A stretch of DNA of 64,000 bases from positions 242,001-306,000 of the forward strand of contig JAJOZX010000998.1 in assembly GCA_023014485.1 (NCBI GenBank). The letters run 5' to 3'. Every line of letters starts with the position of its first letter. The stretch's first letter is position 1. Positions 30,331 through 40,892 of this stretch are shown one piece after another. This stretch comes from Bathynomus jamesi. Lineage: Eukaryota; Arthropoda; Malacostraca; Isopoda; Cirolanidae. The position numbers were made by a program, and so were the translations under genes. The notes under the pieces were generated by a model. The model did no database searches, was not told where the DNA came from, and was given only the letters and a program-made list of their open reading frames with translations.

Positions 30331-30589
30331 TATAGATATACAGTATATATGAAAACGTTATTAGCAGAAGAAAAGCTTTCTCTACAACAACAAATAATAA
30401 TAAAAACTAAACACAAACATTGGACTAAAAATAAATAAAAATACAAGTAGTGGTGTGTATAATAATGAAAGTAAGAATAAAGAATAAAAATATTGGACTA
30501 ATAATAAAAATACAGGTAAAGAAAGTACCAATATCAATATTAATTGGAGCGAAAGACAAATATTTTCCAATTTTTCCAACCATGAAGGT

Positions 30590-31235
30590 CATAGTTTAGA
30601 GGACATAAAGGCCGGACTGATGAATAGCTCGGAAGCTTGGTTTGTCTGAGTTTTATATTCTTTGCATTAGACTGTATTGAGCATGTCTTGTTATCTCCGG
30701 GAGGCTTGAGACATTGTGGTTAGCGAACATCTGCGAATCTGAGCATCTTGGAGGTAACTTATAGCAGTCTAAAAGGTCTGTTATAAAGCAACTTTAGTTT
30801 TGCCAGAACCTCCTTCATAATTAGACGAAAATTGTTGCCCATAAATATTAGTACAAGGCGTACGAAAAAAGTGTCCTTAACCTCCCTTGTACAGAATCTG
30901 AAGTTCTTCAGCTTCACTTTATAGACTGAAATTCCTTATAATCTTGTTTGCTTTCCCAAACAATATTCGATGTTGTTCTATTATCTCTGAGCCATCACTC
31001 AAGGAGCTTTTAATAATTTAACCCAGATACTTAAGTTCTTGTACTTGCCCTATTGGTTCATCTTTTATTTTGAAAGAAATATTAGCTGAGGGATTTGAGA
31101 TTTTGAGATGGAACTGCATAACCTTATTTTTAGTAATATTGTTCTGTGAATATTATTCCCAAATTTCGATAACATGATCCAAACCTTTAACTGAAGAGCC
31201 CAATTATATTTACGGTATCATCGGTATCAGGTTCC
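30590..31235 (-). pseudogene. LINE family B, degenerate minus-strand copy
   Basis: In minus-strand frames with many stops: LHKLPPRCSDSQMFANHNVS and LPEITRHAQYSLMQRI, clearly matching the family B C-terminus (PPRCSASQMFATRNV), preceded by a decayed thumb. It ends at about 31235, where the plus-strand Penelope-like element begins. Confidence 0.6.
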
Positions 31236-31239
31236 TCTC

Positions 31240-31886
31240 CCGGTATTTTGTATGGTTTTCCAAAGACCCATAGACTTTTCCCTCAGAGACCAATTTCTGC
31301 TGCATACAAAACATTTTCACTTATCCCCTTGCCAAATATTTGGTCCCTGTTCTGTCGCACTTGACCAGAAACCAATATACAATTGACAATTCACACCATT
31401 TCTCAATGATCTATTCAAATTCACTAGTCCAAATAACTTATGTATGGCGAGTTTCGACATAGCAAACCTCTTCACTAACGTCCCGTTGAAGGAAACCATT
31501 GATATATGCATTAATTCTCTTTTTCAGACTGAATAGAGAGTCATAGGACTTAATAAAATCCACATTAAAACATTTTTGAAGTATATGTTATGAACTCTTA
31601 TTTTGTTTTCAACGACAAATTGTACCAACAGCGGGAGGGTTTGCGAATGGAACTACCCCTCGGCCCTATATTTGCGAATATCTTTTTATGCCATCACGAA
31701 AGGATATGGTTAGACGAGTGCCCCTTTGAATTTCGACTTCTCTTGGATCGAGGATATGTTGATGACTCGTTTCTTTTATTCCAACATGAATCACATGCTC
31801 CCAAATTTTTAAATTATTTGAACCATAAACATCCGAATATTAAATTCAGTATGGAAGTCGAATCTAATAAAAGACTGTTTTCTTGA
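31240..31886 (+). pseudogene. Penelope-like reverse transcriptase, core
   Basis: In changing frames: ILYGFPKTHR, AKYLVPVLSHLTRNQYTIDN, MASFDIANLFTNVPLKETI (the first catalytic aspartate in the FDIxxLFTNVP context diagnostic of Penelope-like RTs), then YFVFNDKLYQQREGLRMELP, LGPIFANIFLCHHE and RGYVDDSFLLF, the YVDD catalytic box. Frame breaks occur near 31440 and 31590. The 31590 block alone is a 98-codon ORF. Confidence 0.8.
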
Positions 31887-32606
31887 TATCACAATCGACA
31901 GGACGAATTCTGGTTTTTCAACCTCAATTTTCCAAAAACCCACCTTTTCAGGATTAGGTATTAACTTTTTTAGTAACTGTCCTGTTAAGTTTAAAATTAG
32001 TGGAGTTAAGACCCTTATTTCAAGATCATACTATATGATTTGGTTTACTTTTAATCTTTTATATAAAAAATTTGAATTCCAAAAAAGATATTTTACCTCC
32101 AGTGGCTTCTCCGGAAGGGTTGTTGAGTGAGAAATTAAATTTTTTTTATCTAAACAATATTGTCCAGTTGCACCTAAGCCTTTTGTCCTTAAACTTAAAT
32201 TATATTTTTCATTGTTATATTTCGGTGTCCAATCTGAAAATCTACTGAAAGAATTGTATAGGGTTCTCTCGAAATTTTATCTTCAAATTGATTTTAATTT
32301 ATACTTTTTAATAATGATTTTAATTTGGGTTCCTTATTCCATTTTAAAGATAAACTACTTCTCGGAATGCGATCCTCACTCACTTGTTTACCTTTATAGT
32401 TGCACATGATGTCAAAGTGTATCCTATGTGGGTTCAGCATTGCGGCAGGTCGTCTAGAATTGGCCTTCCTTTGAGCAGACCCAATCATTCTAATATTCGT
32501 GATCATGTAAACGTATGTGGGTATACTTTATCTATAGATAATTTTAAGGTTTTATCTGTAAGTAACAACTCTGATATGCGTTCGTCTGAATTCAACCGAA
32601 CTTAAA
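31887..32606 (+). pseudogene. Penelope-like thumb and GIY-YIG remnant
   Basis: After LDITIDRTNSGFSTSI (about 31890) the thumb decays. At 32430-32610 the reading GLPLSRPNHSNIRDHVNVCG then SIDNFKVLSVSNNSDMR matches the C-terminal half of the GIY-YIG endonuclease domain of Penelope-like elements. The GIY and YIG tyrosine boxes themselves are not clear. Confidence 0.6.
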
Positions 32607-32726
32607 TGAGTGAACAACCACATTTCCACTTAATAGTTTGTAACCTTTAATTCTAGTCATGTTTTGTTTTTAATATGCCTTTTTTAATTTCATGTACTTT
32701 ATTTGTAATTTTATTTTTATTTTTTG

Positions 32727-32763
32727 TTCACTGATGATGAAATTAGTTCTCGAAACGTCTGAA
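32727..32763 (+). ncRNA. Hammerhead-ribozyme-like motif, Penelope 3' end
   Basis: Stem I arms TTCA (32727-32730) and TGAA (32760-32763) are complementary. The box CTGATGA is at 32731-32737 and the GAAA box at 32752-32755. ACGT (32755-32758) could form a dimeric stem III, and C32759 is the expected cleavage base. Stem II is weak (GAA with TTC plus two unpaired bases), so this copy may be inactive. Self-cleaving hammerheads at Penelope termini are established for this class. Confidence 0.5.
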
Positions 32764-32869
32764 ATATATGAAGCTTTTATCCATCATCTTGGGTTTTACC
32801 TTTATATTTCGCCTCCGATTCCGGAAGAATGTCAGAACTATTGAAATATACCGTATATACTTACTTTAC

Positions 32870-33831
32870 TTTAAGTTACTTTATGTGAGTTCGAACGACG
32901 GTTCAGGACAGACCTGCAATGACCTCTCTGCAGCATCCCGCCTCATTTGCGGGATTTGATGAAGGAAGGAATTGCTATCTGATCTCCTCCTGCCCTCGTA
33001 GCCAGCCACGCATGGCTGGTCAGGGACTTTGCACAGGAATCTGTCCAGCTGGTTCTTGAAGTTATTCAGGTCGATGTGCTGGAGATTCCCTACTTCTCTC
33101 GGTAGGGCATTGAAAAGCCTTGGGCCTCGTATTCTGAGGGTATTTTCCATCCTCTTTTTCATGGCCACCTGTCCCACAGCAGCTGGGACTGTACAAAATC
33201 TGCCACTTCTCTGATTCCAGTTTGTTTCTATTTGATTTCTAAGGTTGGGGACAAAGCCCTCAAGTATTTTCCATATGTATATTAGTGTGTACCGCTCGCG
33301 CCTTCTTTCGAGAGAGTACAGTTTCAGGGATTGTAGTCGAGACCAATAGTCTTCACCTTCCGTTTCTTTTATCCTAGACGTAAAAGTCCTTTGTATAGCT
33401 TCAGTGTTCGCAATGTCGCGTTTTCTGTATTGGCTTATACTCACTTATTGGTAGGACTAGACTCTTCCATAATTTAAATATGATGTTTGCTTTTCTGCTG
33501 CGGAAGCTCCTCCAGATGATTCCCATTATTTTTCTAGCCGTTGTAATTTTGATGGTGCTCTCTGAATTCTGCATCCGACGACATTATCACTCTAAAATCC
33601 CTGACTTGTGGATTTGATGTTATCTGTCTAGCTTGCATAGTTTTGTACCCTCTATTCTGCATCTCCTTGTTATTGCCATATCTTAGAAGTTGGAATTTTT
33701 CTTCGTTGAAGTTCAAATTGTTGTCTTCTGCCCACTGGAATAATGTTTCAATGTTGTTTTGTAATTTTTCTATGTCGCCTTCGTTCAATATTTCCTTGCA
33801 GATCTTTGTGTCATCTGTCATATATATATAT
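32870..33831 (-). pseudogene. Jockey/CR1-type LINE relic, RT thumb and C-terminus
   Basis: Starts abruptly at the RT catalytic box ('DDTKICKEI' at 33821) because a mariner-like element is inserted at 33835. It continues QWAEDNNLNFNEEKFQLLRYG, then after a gap the C-terminal block AIQRTFTSRIKETEGEDYWSR, LYSLERRRERYTLIYIWKIL, LPREVGNLQHIDLNNFKNQL. The second block (33444-32881) is open for 187 codons. It is a sister of the relic at 23830-25880. The 5' part beyond the mariner element is not present on its other side. Confidence 0.75.
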
Positions 33832-33834
33832 ATA

Positions 33835-35203
33835 CAGGGTGGGCAAAAAAACTAATGACGCTCGTAAACATGTATTTATTGTTGGAAAAACATTAAGATA
33901 GGATTGTTAAACTTAACATAAATGTTCCTTTATCAATCCTTAATTTATATAAAAAAATTGTTCTATGTGATCCCCTTCTTCTTGAATATATTTGGTTAAA
34001 CGAGGGATCCACTCATCGATGCATCTGTCAATATATCGCTGAGACACCTGATTCCAGCCACCCAACACTTTAAGGCGTAACTCGTCAACATTGCGAGTAT
34101 TTTCACCTGATGTAAAAACTTTTGAATTTAAAGCTTCCCAAATGCCATAATCGAGCGGCGTAAGATCTGGACTATTGGGAGGCCACATGTTCGGCTCAAT
34201 GAAATTGGGTGTTTCTCGTTCCAGATACGCGAATGTACGCTTCGCCCTGTGTGCGGGTGCTCCATCTTGTTGGAAAGTGAAATTATTTCCACTAATCTGA
34301 CGGATAGTGGAAGGACCCGTGTACAGTAATATTCTGCATTGATTTTGGCTCGTCGCTGAATCACAACAATTCTTGTTTTGCCTAATTTTGAGACGCAAGC
34401 TCCTACCATAATGCTAGGCGAAAAGTTAGATGTTTCCTTTATTAACCGCTCGGGTGCAACATCACGTTTTCTTGCAACATTTGCGTATACCCGATCGTTT
34501 TGTTGGTTAATCGGTGGTACAATGTGAAATAATTTCTCATCAGAGAACCACAATCTTCTAACCGAGTTACCCTGGAATCTGTTTATCAGGATTTGTGCAC
34601 ATGTCATCCGCCTAACCTTATTGACATCGGTTAGACTTTGCCCTGATATACGTTTATAAGCTTTTAAACCCAAATCGTGTTTCACAATATTTCTAACTCT
34701 ACTACGACTTATACCCGTTTCTTTTTCGATTTCCCTCGGTGATATGTGCGTTCCTGGTTTACCTTCCTGACTTAAGATCCTTCCACTAAGTCAATATTTG
34801 CCTGAGTTCTTGCACTTTTGGGACAGCCACTTCCATCACGTCTCTTAACATCTCCCGTTTCATCAACCTTTCTAATGATAGAGTGAACTCCTGATTCAGT
34901 CCACGATTTATTTGGGAACATTTGTATCATTCTCCTGGCGCCCAAACCTTGGATAATTCTTTGATTCTTTATAAGCATTTCGTCTTCTTCACTGTATTTA
35001 GGCATTTTTGCACTTATTTTAGGGGATCTTAGTTATATTTCACTTTCTGAAATCTGAAATAATAAAGAAAAATAGAAGTAAATATTACTGCAATCGTATA
35101 AAAGGGTATATTTAATAGTGTGAAAATTTTGAGTTTATTGGCTCATTATCATGTGCAAAAACAGCTTGCAAATCTTCGTCATCAGTTTTTTTTGCCAACC
35201 CTG
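33835..35203 (-). mobile_element. Mariner-like transposon with both ends
   Basis: Ends CAGGGTGGGCAAAAAAACTAATGACG (left) and, inverted, CAGGGTTGGCAAAAAAAACTGATGACG (right), each next to a TA (33833-33834 and 35204-35205). Length 1369 bases. It encodes a transposase on the minus strand with two frameshifts. It sits inside the catalytic box of a LINE relic. Confidence 0.88.
33940..35005 (-). pseudogene. Mariner-like transposase, two frameshifts
   Basis: Starts MPKYSEEDEMLIKNQRIIQG with a helix-turn-helix (GARRMIQMFPNKSWTESGVH), then frameshifts at about 34785 (NIDLVEGS-stop versus RILSQEGKPGTH). The core follows: LWFSDEKLFHIVPP holds the first catalytic aspartate. A second shift near 34325 comes before FTFQQDGAPAHRAKR (second aspartate) and WPPNSPDLTPLDYGIW (third). 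The C-terminus DEWIPRLTKYIQEEGDHIEQFF is complete. All three acidic residues of the DDE/D core are recognisable. Only the frame is broken. Confidence 0.85.
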
Positions 35204-35233
35204 TATATAGTATACTGTATAAAGTGTATATAT

Positions 35234-36804
35234 TGGATGGCTCATAAAAACCGTCCCGAGATTTAAAGTGTAATAACTTCCAAAATATACACTGTACAAT
35301 CACAAATTTGAAATCCATATAAATTCAGTCTATTGACAAGCTGCCATAAAATTTTCAGAATTCTAGATGCGGTACATTTTTGAAAATGAAGGAAACATTA
35401 AGGTACACTCAAATAAACAAATATCATGAAACAAAAAATTTATATAGTAGTAGTTGGCAACTATTCTTATCGTGAAAGTTGGGAAGAAGTTAGGTTAAAC
35501 TAAGCTAGTTTCTGCAGAAATGTCAAATGGTGTGTTTAGGCTACTGTTAATCTTGAATAGTTTTCAACCCCTCTAATTATGGTTTTAAGTTAAGGTGACA
35601 ATGCGATAATTGAAAGATGTTTTATAGAAAAAGGATGGATTGGGACAAGAACTGTGAAGAAATTTCCTAGAACAAATTGGAATAAGAGATCAGTGAATAG
35701 ATTAATAGAGAAACTTAAAGAAAACTGGGTCATCTGAAAGGAAATCTGGAAGTGGCAGACCTAAAAGTGTTTCCTCACAAGGAAATACTGACTATGTCCA
35801 AACCGTTAGTTTGTCTCAAGAAGATCGACCGGGCTCACACTTGTCTCAGCGGAAAATTGCAAGAAATTTGTAGACTAGTCCGCAGTTCTGTTCAAAGAAT
35901 GTAGAGAGCTCTAGAACTTAAGGCATATAAAAGAATCCTTGTCTTAAGATGTGACAGCAATGTTAGACAAAATAAAACTCGCTGTATAAGGTTGCTAGAC
36001 AAATTTTAAGCGCGTGATGTTAAAAAAATTGTTTTCACAGATGAAAAGGATTTTACTACTGAAATTGCGCGAAACCACCAAAACTATGTAGTTTATGGTG
36101 TACGTAAAAGAGATATTCCTCCATCGAGGCTTTACCACCAGACATGTCGGGTTTAAAATAAAAAAATCATGGTTTTAGCTAGTGTATCATGGAACGGAAG
36201 GACTAATATTCATTTCATTGATGAAAATAACAAAAAGGTTAGCTTTTGGAACAAAATCTTTTGTCATAGTCCATCAAGATGCAGCTACCGCAACTATACC
36301 CAGGACTATCTCCAACAGAATGTGGCCATTTCATTGGGAAAAATGACTGGCCCACCTCAGTCACCGGACTGCAATCTAATGGACTATTGCATATGGAACG
36401 CTCTCGCAGTAAAGGTTTATGGTCAAATAGAAAAATGTACTGAGTTGCAATTAAAAGAAAAGATACTTAATTGTTGGGACCAAATAACTTTAACTGAAGT
36501 CAGAAAATGTATCATGTCGTGGAAGAAAAGGTTAAGATCTGTTTGTGGGCAAGTCGGGGGGCATATTGACTATCTCTGTCAATAAATAAGATGTGAATAA
36601 TAAATTTTTTTTGTTTCATGATATTTGTTTATTTGAGTGTACCTTCCTTCATTTTCGAAAAAGTATTGCATGTAGAATTCCGAAAATTTTATGACAGCTT
36701 GTCAATAGGCTAAATTTATATGGATTTGAAATTTGTGATTGTACAATGTATATTTTGGAAGTTATTGAACTTTAAATTTTGGGAAGTTCGTTTTGGGCCA
36801 CCCG
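35234..36804 (+). mobile_element. Mariner-like transposon with about 200-bp inverted ends
   Basis: The left end (from GGATGGCTCATAAAAACCGT, about 35235-35445) and right end (about 36597-36804) are inverted copies over roughly 205 bases: ATAACTTCCAAAATATACA, ATCACAAATTTGAAATCCAT, TTTTATGGCAGCTTGTC-like and CAAATAAACAAATATCATGA are all shared. TA-rich flanks are compatible with a TA target. The transposase between them is degenerate. Confidence 0.8.
35585..36585 (+). pseudogene. Mariner-like transposase, degenerate
   Basis: The N-terminal part has stops but reads CFIEKGWIGTRTVKKFPRTNW (helix-turn-helix region). IVFTDEKDFTTEIARNHQNY (near 36035) is the first catalytic block. From 36169 the frame is open for 138 codons: MVLASVSWNGRTNIHFIDEN, then PPQSPDCNLMDYCIWNALA as the counterpart of SPDLNPLDY. 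The second catalytic aspartate (normally QDGAPxH) appears lost around VHQDAATA in another frame near 36260. Inactive. Confidence 0.75.
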
Positions 36805-36831
36805 ATATATATACACATACATATATATATA

Positions 36832-36880
<49 letters not shown>

Positions 36881-36886
36881 TATATA

Positions 36887-37739
36887 CAGGCCCGGATTTA
36901 GCTATAGGCGAACTAGGCGATCGCCTTGGGCCTCGCGCCAAAGGGGCCTCGCTCAAGCCGTTTGCGCGTTCTGTTCAAGATATTAATGATTTAGAACTCT
37001 ATGAAGAACTTAAAGTACTTTGCAGGTTTATACCTGAGAAACAGATCTCGGAAATGCCCTTGTTTATATAGTGCAAAAACAACTAAGTGAGATTTATATC
37101 CTAATGTTTATGTTGCACTTCGAATAGTATTAACCATCCCAGTTACTGTTGCTTCGGCTGAAAGAAGTTTCTCGCGTCTCAAACTTATTAAAACATTTTG
37201 CGTTCCACCATGTCTCAAGCGAGATTGCAATCATTAGCTATGTTATCAATAGAAAACGATATAACAAATTCATTAGATTATTCTCAATTAATTGAAGAGT
37301 TTAGCTCGATGAAAAGTAGAAAAGCATTGCTGTAATATTCAAGGAGTATCTGAACCAAATATTAAAGCATTAATATTTAGCCTGATAAGTCGATCGCTCA
37401 CTATTATAAAAATGAAATGTCAACATCTTTATACATCACATATGAAAAACGTTTGTATACTATGGAAAGTCATTACCTATAATATTATATAAATCTTAGA
37501 AATCATTGTCTTATATTTTCGATACAAATATTGATTCATATTATAATTTATACTTATTTGTATGGTTTATTTATATTTCTTATACAATTTCCATGCGTAA
37601 TTATTTTGGTTTGGTTTAATTTTTAAGTGCTGGCATAGTTCTGTCTATGCGGGATTCTAATATTGCTGGTATAGTACCGATAATTAAGTCCATATTTTCA
37701 TATATATAGGCCTAGGCCTCGCAACTTCTAGATCCGGCC

Positions 37740-37742
<3 letters not shown>
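36887..37742 (+). mobile_element. hAT transposon, internal deletion derivative
   Basis: The left end CAGGCCCGGATTTAGCTATAGG and right end GCAACTTCTAGATCCGGCCCTG are in inverse relation, inside TA microsatellites that hide any target duplication. Contents: a scrap of transposase (NDLELYEELKVLCRFIPEKQ) directly followed, in another frame, by the hAT dimerisation tail. The catalytic part is deleted. Confidence 0.85.
37107..37336 (+). pseudogene. hAT dimerisation domain
   Basis: VALRIVLTIPVTVASAERSF then SRLKLIKTF and, after one frame change near 37200, MSQARLQSLAMLSIENDITN, ending QLIEEFSSMKSRKALL and TAA. This is the diagnostic C-terminal hAT signature with its SAERSFS core. It is the same group as the relic at 11004-11903, which lacks exactly this block. 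Confidence 0.85.
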
Positions 37743-37796
<54 letters not shown>

Positions 37797-37808
37797 ACAT
37801 ATACATAC

Positions 37809-38335
37809 ACTGGCGGTCAAAATTATGGAAACATTTTTAAAATGCTAATTGTGTAATAAATAATAACAGAATTCTTTTCATCCTTTTTATAAGTTACAGG
37901 AAGTAAACTGATGTCTGTCCAATCAAGGAGCTTTCTAATATGGTTTTTCTTTCATGAAGACTTACAAGCAATTAATTTAATCAATATTGAAAGAAATTGT
38001 ATTTAATGGTGATATCACATTTTGATGAAAATAAATGGCTATGTTCACAGAAATATTGATATTATTGGTTAGAATGTTTTTCTGCTATTTGTATTCATAC
38101 ATTTTATCCCATTTTCCTTCAAAAATGTAATTTGACTTGTGAAACCTGCACCTGAAATTTATTTGGTAACATTGCCCTTCTCTTACAGGTAATGGCTCTT
38201 ACTGTAATGGCTCCAACAAAGGAAATATCATACGATAAATATCATAGTGTACTTCCTGTAACCTATAAAAAGAATGAAAAGAATTGTATTACATAATTAC
38301 CATTTTAAAAATGGTTTCATAATATTGACCGCCAG
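37809..38335. mobile_element. Tc1-type MITE with about 95-bp inverted ends
   Basis: ACTGGCGGTCAAAATTATGG at the left and the inverse of ACTGGCGGTCAATATTATGA at the right (ends 38335), with similarity continuing through ATTCTTTTCATCCTTTTTATA and GTTACAGGAAGTA. TA follows on the right. Non-coding, 527 bases. Confidence 0.85.
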
Positions 38336-38372
38336 TTATATATATACACACACACACACACACTCGTATATA

Positions 38373-38449
38373 TAGGATGGTGCAAAAGTAAGTATACAGT
38401 TAGTTATACAACTAAATAGCTGACTGTATACTACTTTTGCACCACCCTA
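38373..38449. mobile_element. Very short mariner-type MITE
   Basis: TAGGATGGTGCAAAAGTAAG at the left and CTACTTTTGCACCACCCTA at the right are inverses. GTATACAGTTAG and CTGACTGTATAC continue the pairing, so nearly all of it folds as one hairpin. Confidence 0.75.
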
Positions 38450-38749
38450 TTTAATATACAGTATACAGTATATATAAACAGCTCATATCGTCATCAGGCA
38501 TGGGGTCAATTACTGGGTTTCTATTACTATTACTATTACTTTTGATTCCTTCTATTACTATTACTTTAATTTTCATCTATTACTATTACTATTACTTTTG
38601 TATGCGTGGTACTTCACTCATTCGAAAAGGATCTTTATGGCTTTTTACATGCAATTAGAAGCAGTGTGTTAACAAACAAACAAACAAACAAACAAACACT
38701 TTATTTCAGACTCAACAGGTACAAACATTATACAAGAGGTCCATAGAAG

Positions 38750-39455
38750 ATTAAGAGATAGTTGTCTGGAGCACTCACTAAGTAGGTTAGTGAATCACTG
38801 TGTACAATGAATATACAAATACAATGATCCAACCATGAAGTGGTGTGCCAACTATCACTAACATAAGTAAAGCTATCACCAGGAAGACTACACGTGGATG
38901 AAAGGGTCAAGTTATTATCTTCACAGAAGGCTTTTAAGTGATTGCTAAACAAAGAATTATATAAGCACATTAGCATTAAAGTCACCAATAATAGCTACAC
39001 ATGTCGTATCCACATCAATAATACTGCCGACCTGCCCCAATTTAATGAGGTAATCTTCTTCATTATCAACTGCCTGAAAAGGCATATAGATACACAAAAT
39101 TACAAATTTTTTATTGTCTACACAAATTTCTATTCCAGTTAGCCAATTCAAACCAAGTTTTAATTCACTAATATATTTCCCATACCCCAACCTCCATGGA
39201 ATAGCTACCCCACCAGGTGGGTGGCCTGCAAGGAGACCATCTTGTTTATCTCTGGTGGCATCCCCTATTTCATGAAAGTTACTGGACAGGCTATTCAGGT
39301 CCTTTAAGTCCTATTTCCATAGCCATGTTTCGTGCAGACAGAGAATATCAGCATCCTCTAACAGCTTATCAATTATAATCCGCCTGTGTTTGCTGTTATT
39401 ACCTAAGCTTAGGCCTCTACAGTTATAAGAGATTACCTTGAATGTTGCAATTAGG
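38750..39455 (-). pseudogene. LINE endonuclease, frameshifted
   Basis: FKVISYNCRGLSLGNNSKHR, DADILCLHETWL (metal-binding Glu), then LGYGKYISELKLGLNWLTGI, FVILCIYMPF, VAIIGDFNANVLI (GDFN box) and, after a frame change near 38955, NHLKAFCEDNNL and SWHTTSWLDHCI, where the family has a D-H catalytic pair. A stop interrupts the region near 39310. The catalytic residues are visible but not in one frame. Confidence 0.7.
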
Positions 39456-39518
39456 AAGATGCAGGAGTTCTGCCAGCCATCTCTACATGTTGAATTCCAC
39501 TTATACCAGGCACAGCAG

Positions 39519-40112
39519 TTACAGCATTAGACCCAGCTGGATTTTTCTCCAAAGTACGACGCATGATGTCTCCATAATTACCATCTCCAGCACTTGCGAG
39601 AGGGGCTGCAGGTGTTTTTCTTCCTTCTTCTCATAGAACCGCCGTACATATACCCTTTCCGGCCTACTGCTGGATCCATAAATACCCTGGATCATCACCG
39701 ACGCTATAACTTGAAAGGAACTGTACCTACTCCATCTGGAGTCAATTTTCCTACATGTAACCTGAAGGTTCACTTTATCTTCCATAAGTGCCTGCAGCTC
39801 CTCGGCCGTAAGATCAGGTCGACATCTCGAGACGAAAATGTTTGCGGTCTTCGTTGGTACAGCCATCATACGATTTGTTTTGGCAGCCCCTATGATACCC
39901 CGCCGTTCTCTGCCAGCCTTTGCCACAGGCTGACTCCCTCTAACCGGTGTATGAGTGGGACCAGACCCCCTTGAGGGACCCCCACCATTAGCTACTGCAG
40001 TGGTTGCAGTTCTCGGAGGGGTCGCTCGCTTCCGGCCCCTCCTCACCACCATTGTCCAAGATGCCTCCTCATCATGACCCCTGACTGTATTCCCAGCATC
40101 CCGATTCACCAA
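39519..40112 (-). CDS. LINE ORF1-like protein
   Basis: A 197-codon open frame. The first 75 residues are basic and low in complexity (RRGRKRATPPRTATTA...), suited to RNA binding. The second half TANIFVSRCRPDLTAEELQA, NLQVTCRKIDSRWSRYSSFQ, RPERVYVRRFY matches the conserved C-terminal domain of ORF1 proteins of insect and crustacean LINEs. It would coat the element RNA. The last 35 residues run past the homology into the region where the endonuclease ORF should start. Confidence 0.65.
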   Translation of the reverse strand: MVNRDAGNTVRGHDEEASWTMVVRRGRKRATPPRTATTAVANGGGPSRGSGPTHTPVRGSQPVAKAGRERRGIIGAAKTNRMMAVPTKTANIFVSRCRPDLTAEELQALMEDKVNLQVTCRKIDSRWSRYSSFQVIASVMIQGIYGSSSRPERVYVRRFYEKKEEKHLQPLSQVLEMVIMETSCVVLWRKIQLGLML

Positions 40113-40149
40113 GGCCCCTTAGGGGTACCCTGTGTGAGATGGTATTGAG

Positions 40150-40330
40150 CTGGCGATGTAGCAGTGCCTGGATTCAGGGATCCAGGATAAGACTGAGAAG
40201 CAGAGGCCTCTGCAGTTATGGATTCAGGATGAGGCTGAGAGATAGAGGGCTCTGCACTCATGGATCCAGGATGAGGCTGAGAGGCAGAAGGCTCTGCACT
40301 CATGGATCCAGGATGAGGCTGAGCGGCAGG
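40150..40330 (-). repeat. Four tandem 42-bp units in LINE leader
   Basis: Units of GGATCCAGGATGAGGCTGAG type (plus strand) recur about every 42 bases, encoding a 14-residue Ser-Gln-Pro-His-Pro-Gly-Ser-Met-Ser-Ala-Glu repeat in a minus-strand frame just upstream of ORF1. It may be coding or part of an internal promoter. Confidence 0.7.
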
Positions 40331-40892
40331 CAAATAAATATTTGTTTCAACTAAATCATTACAATTTCAGAGACTGTGGGTCTTGATAAATTTTACTTTA
40401 TTGAAGGAAAAATTTGCCACAATATAAGTTCACATACATTTTTATTTTAGTTTAAAGTAGATTTAGTTCATTTTTCAATTCTTTGTTCACACAATATGTC
40501 CATTGCCACTGTAATAGAAAAGTAATAGACTATTATCTATTACTTTGCCTTCTATTACTATTACTATTACAGCCAAAAAATTATGATCTGTTACTATTAC
40601 TATTACTTGAAAAATCCTGTAATAGTCTATTACTATTACTATTACCTATTACTATTACCCCATGTCTGATCGTCATCACAAAAAGAAAGCACTGAATCCT
40701 TTAACCCTAAACATAATGACAATGATAATGATAAATTTATTGCAGGAGACAAATCCCATAAAAAAATATAAAATTCTTCAAGGTAATAAAGATACAACTA
40801 ATTAAACAATAAATTAAAAAAAAAGAAAAATCACTGAGGATTGAAAAAGAAATAATAGTAATGAAACAAATAATAATAATAATAATAATAAC

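Larger units (their letters stand above)
31236..32800 (+). mobile_element. Penelope-like element, degenerate copy
   Basis: RT, GIY-YIG-like region and 3' end follow in the order of Penelope-like retroelements. The 5' terminal repeat is not seen. The 3' end has a hammerhead-like motif (32727-32763). RT and endonuclease are split by several frameshifts. Confidence 0.75.
38690..40340 (-). mobile_element. Internally deleted LINE (ORF1, endonuclease, 3' tail)
   Basis: On the minus strand: a repeat-containing leader (40333-40150), ORF1 (40112-39519), the endonuclease (about 39455-38750), then directly a short 3' region with AATAAA (38700s) and (GTTT)n at 38674-38698. The whole RT is missing. The copy therefore depends on another element for mobility. 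Confidence 0.75.
38495..40668. mobile_element. hAT-type element with 8-bp duplication, containing a LINE
   Basis: The ends CAGGCATGGGGT and ACCCCATGTCTG are in inverse relation and are flanked by identical 8-mers ATCGTCAT (38487-38494 and 40669-40676). Subterminal sequence is made of CTATTACTATTACTATTAC in one end and the same words again near the other, which look like repeated binding sites. No transposase of its own is seen. The middle is filled by an internally deleted LINE (38690-40340). Confidence 0.85.
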
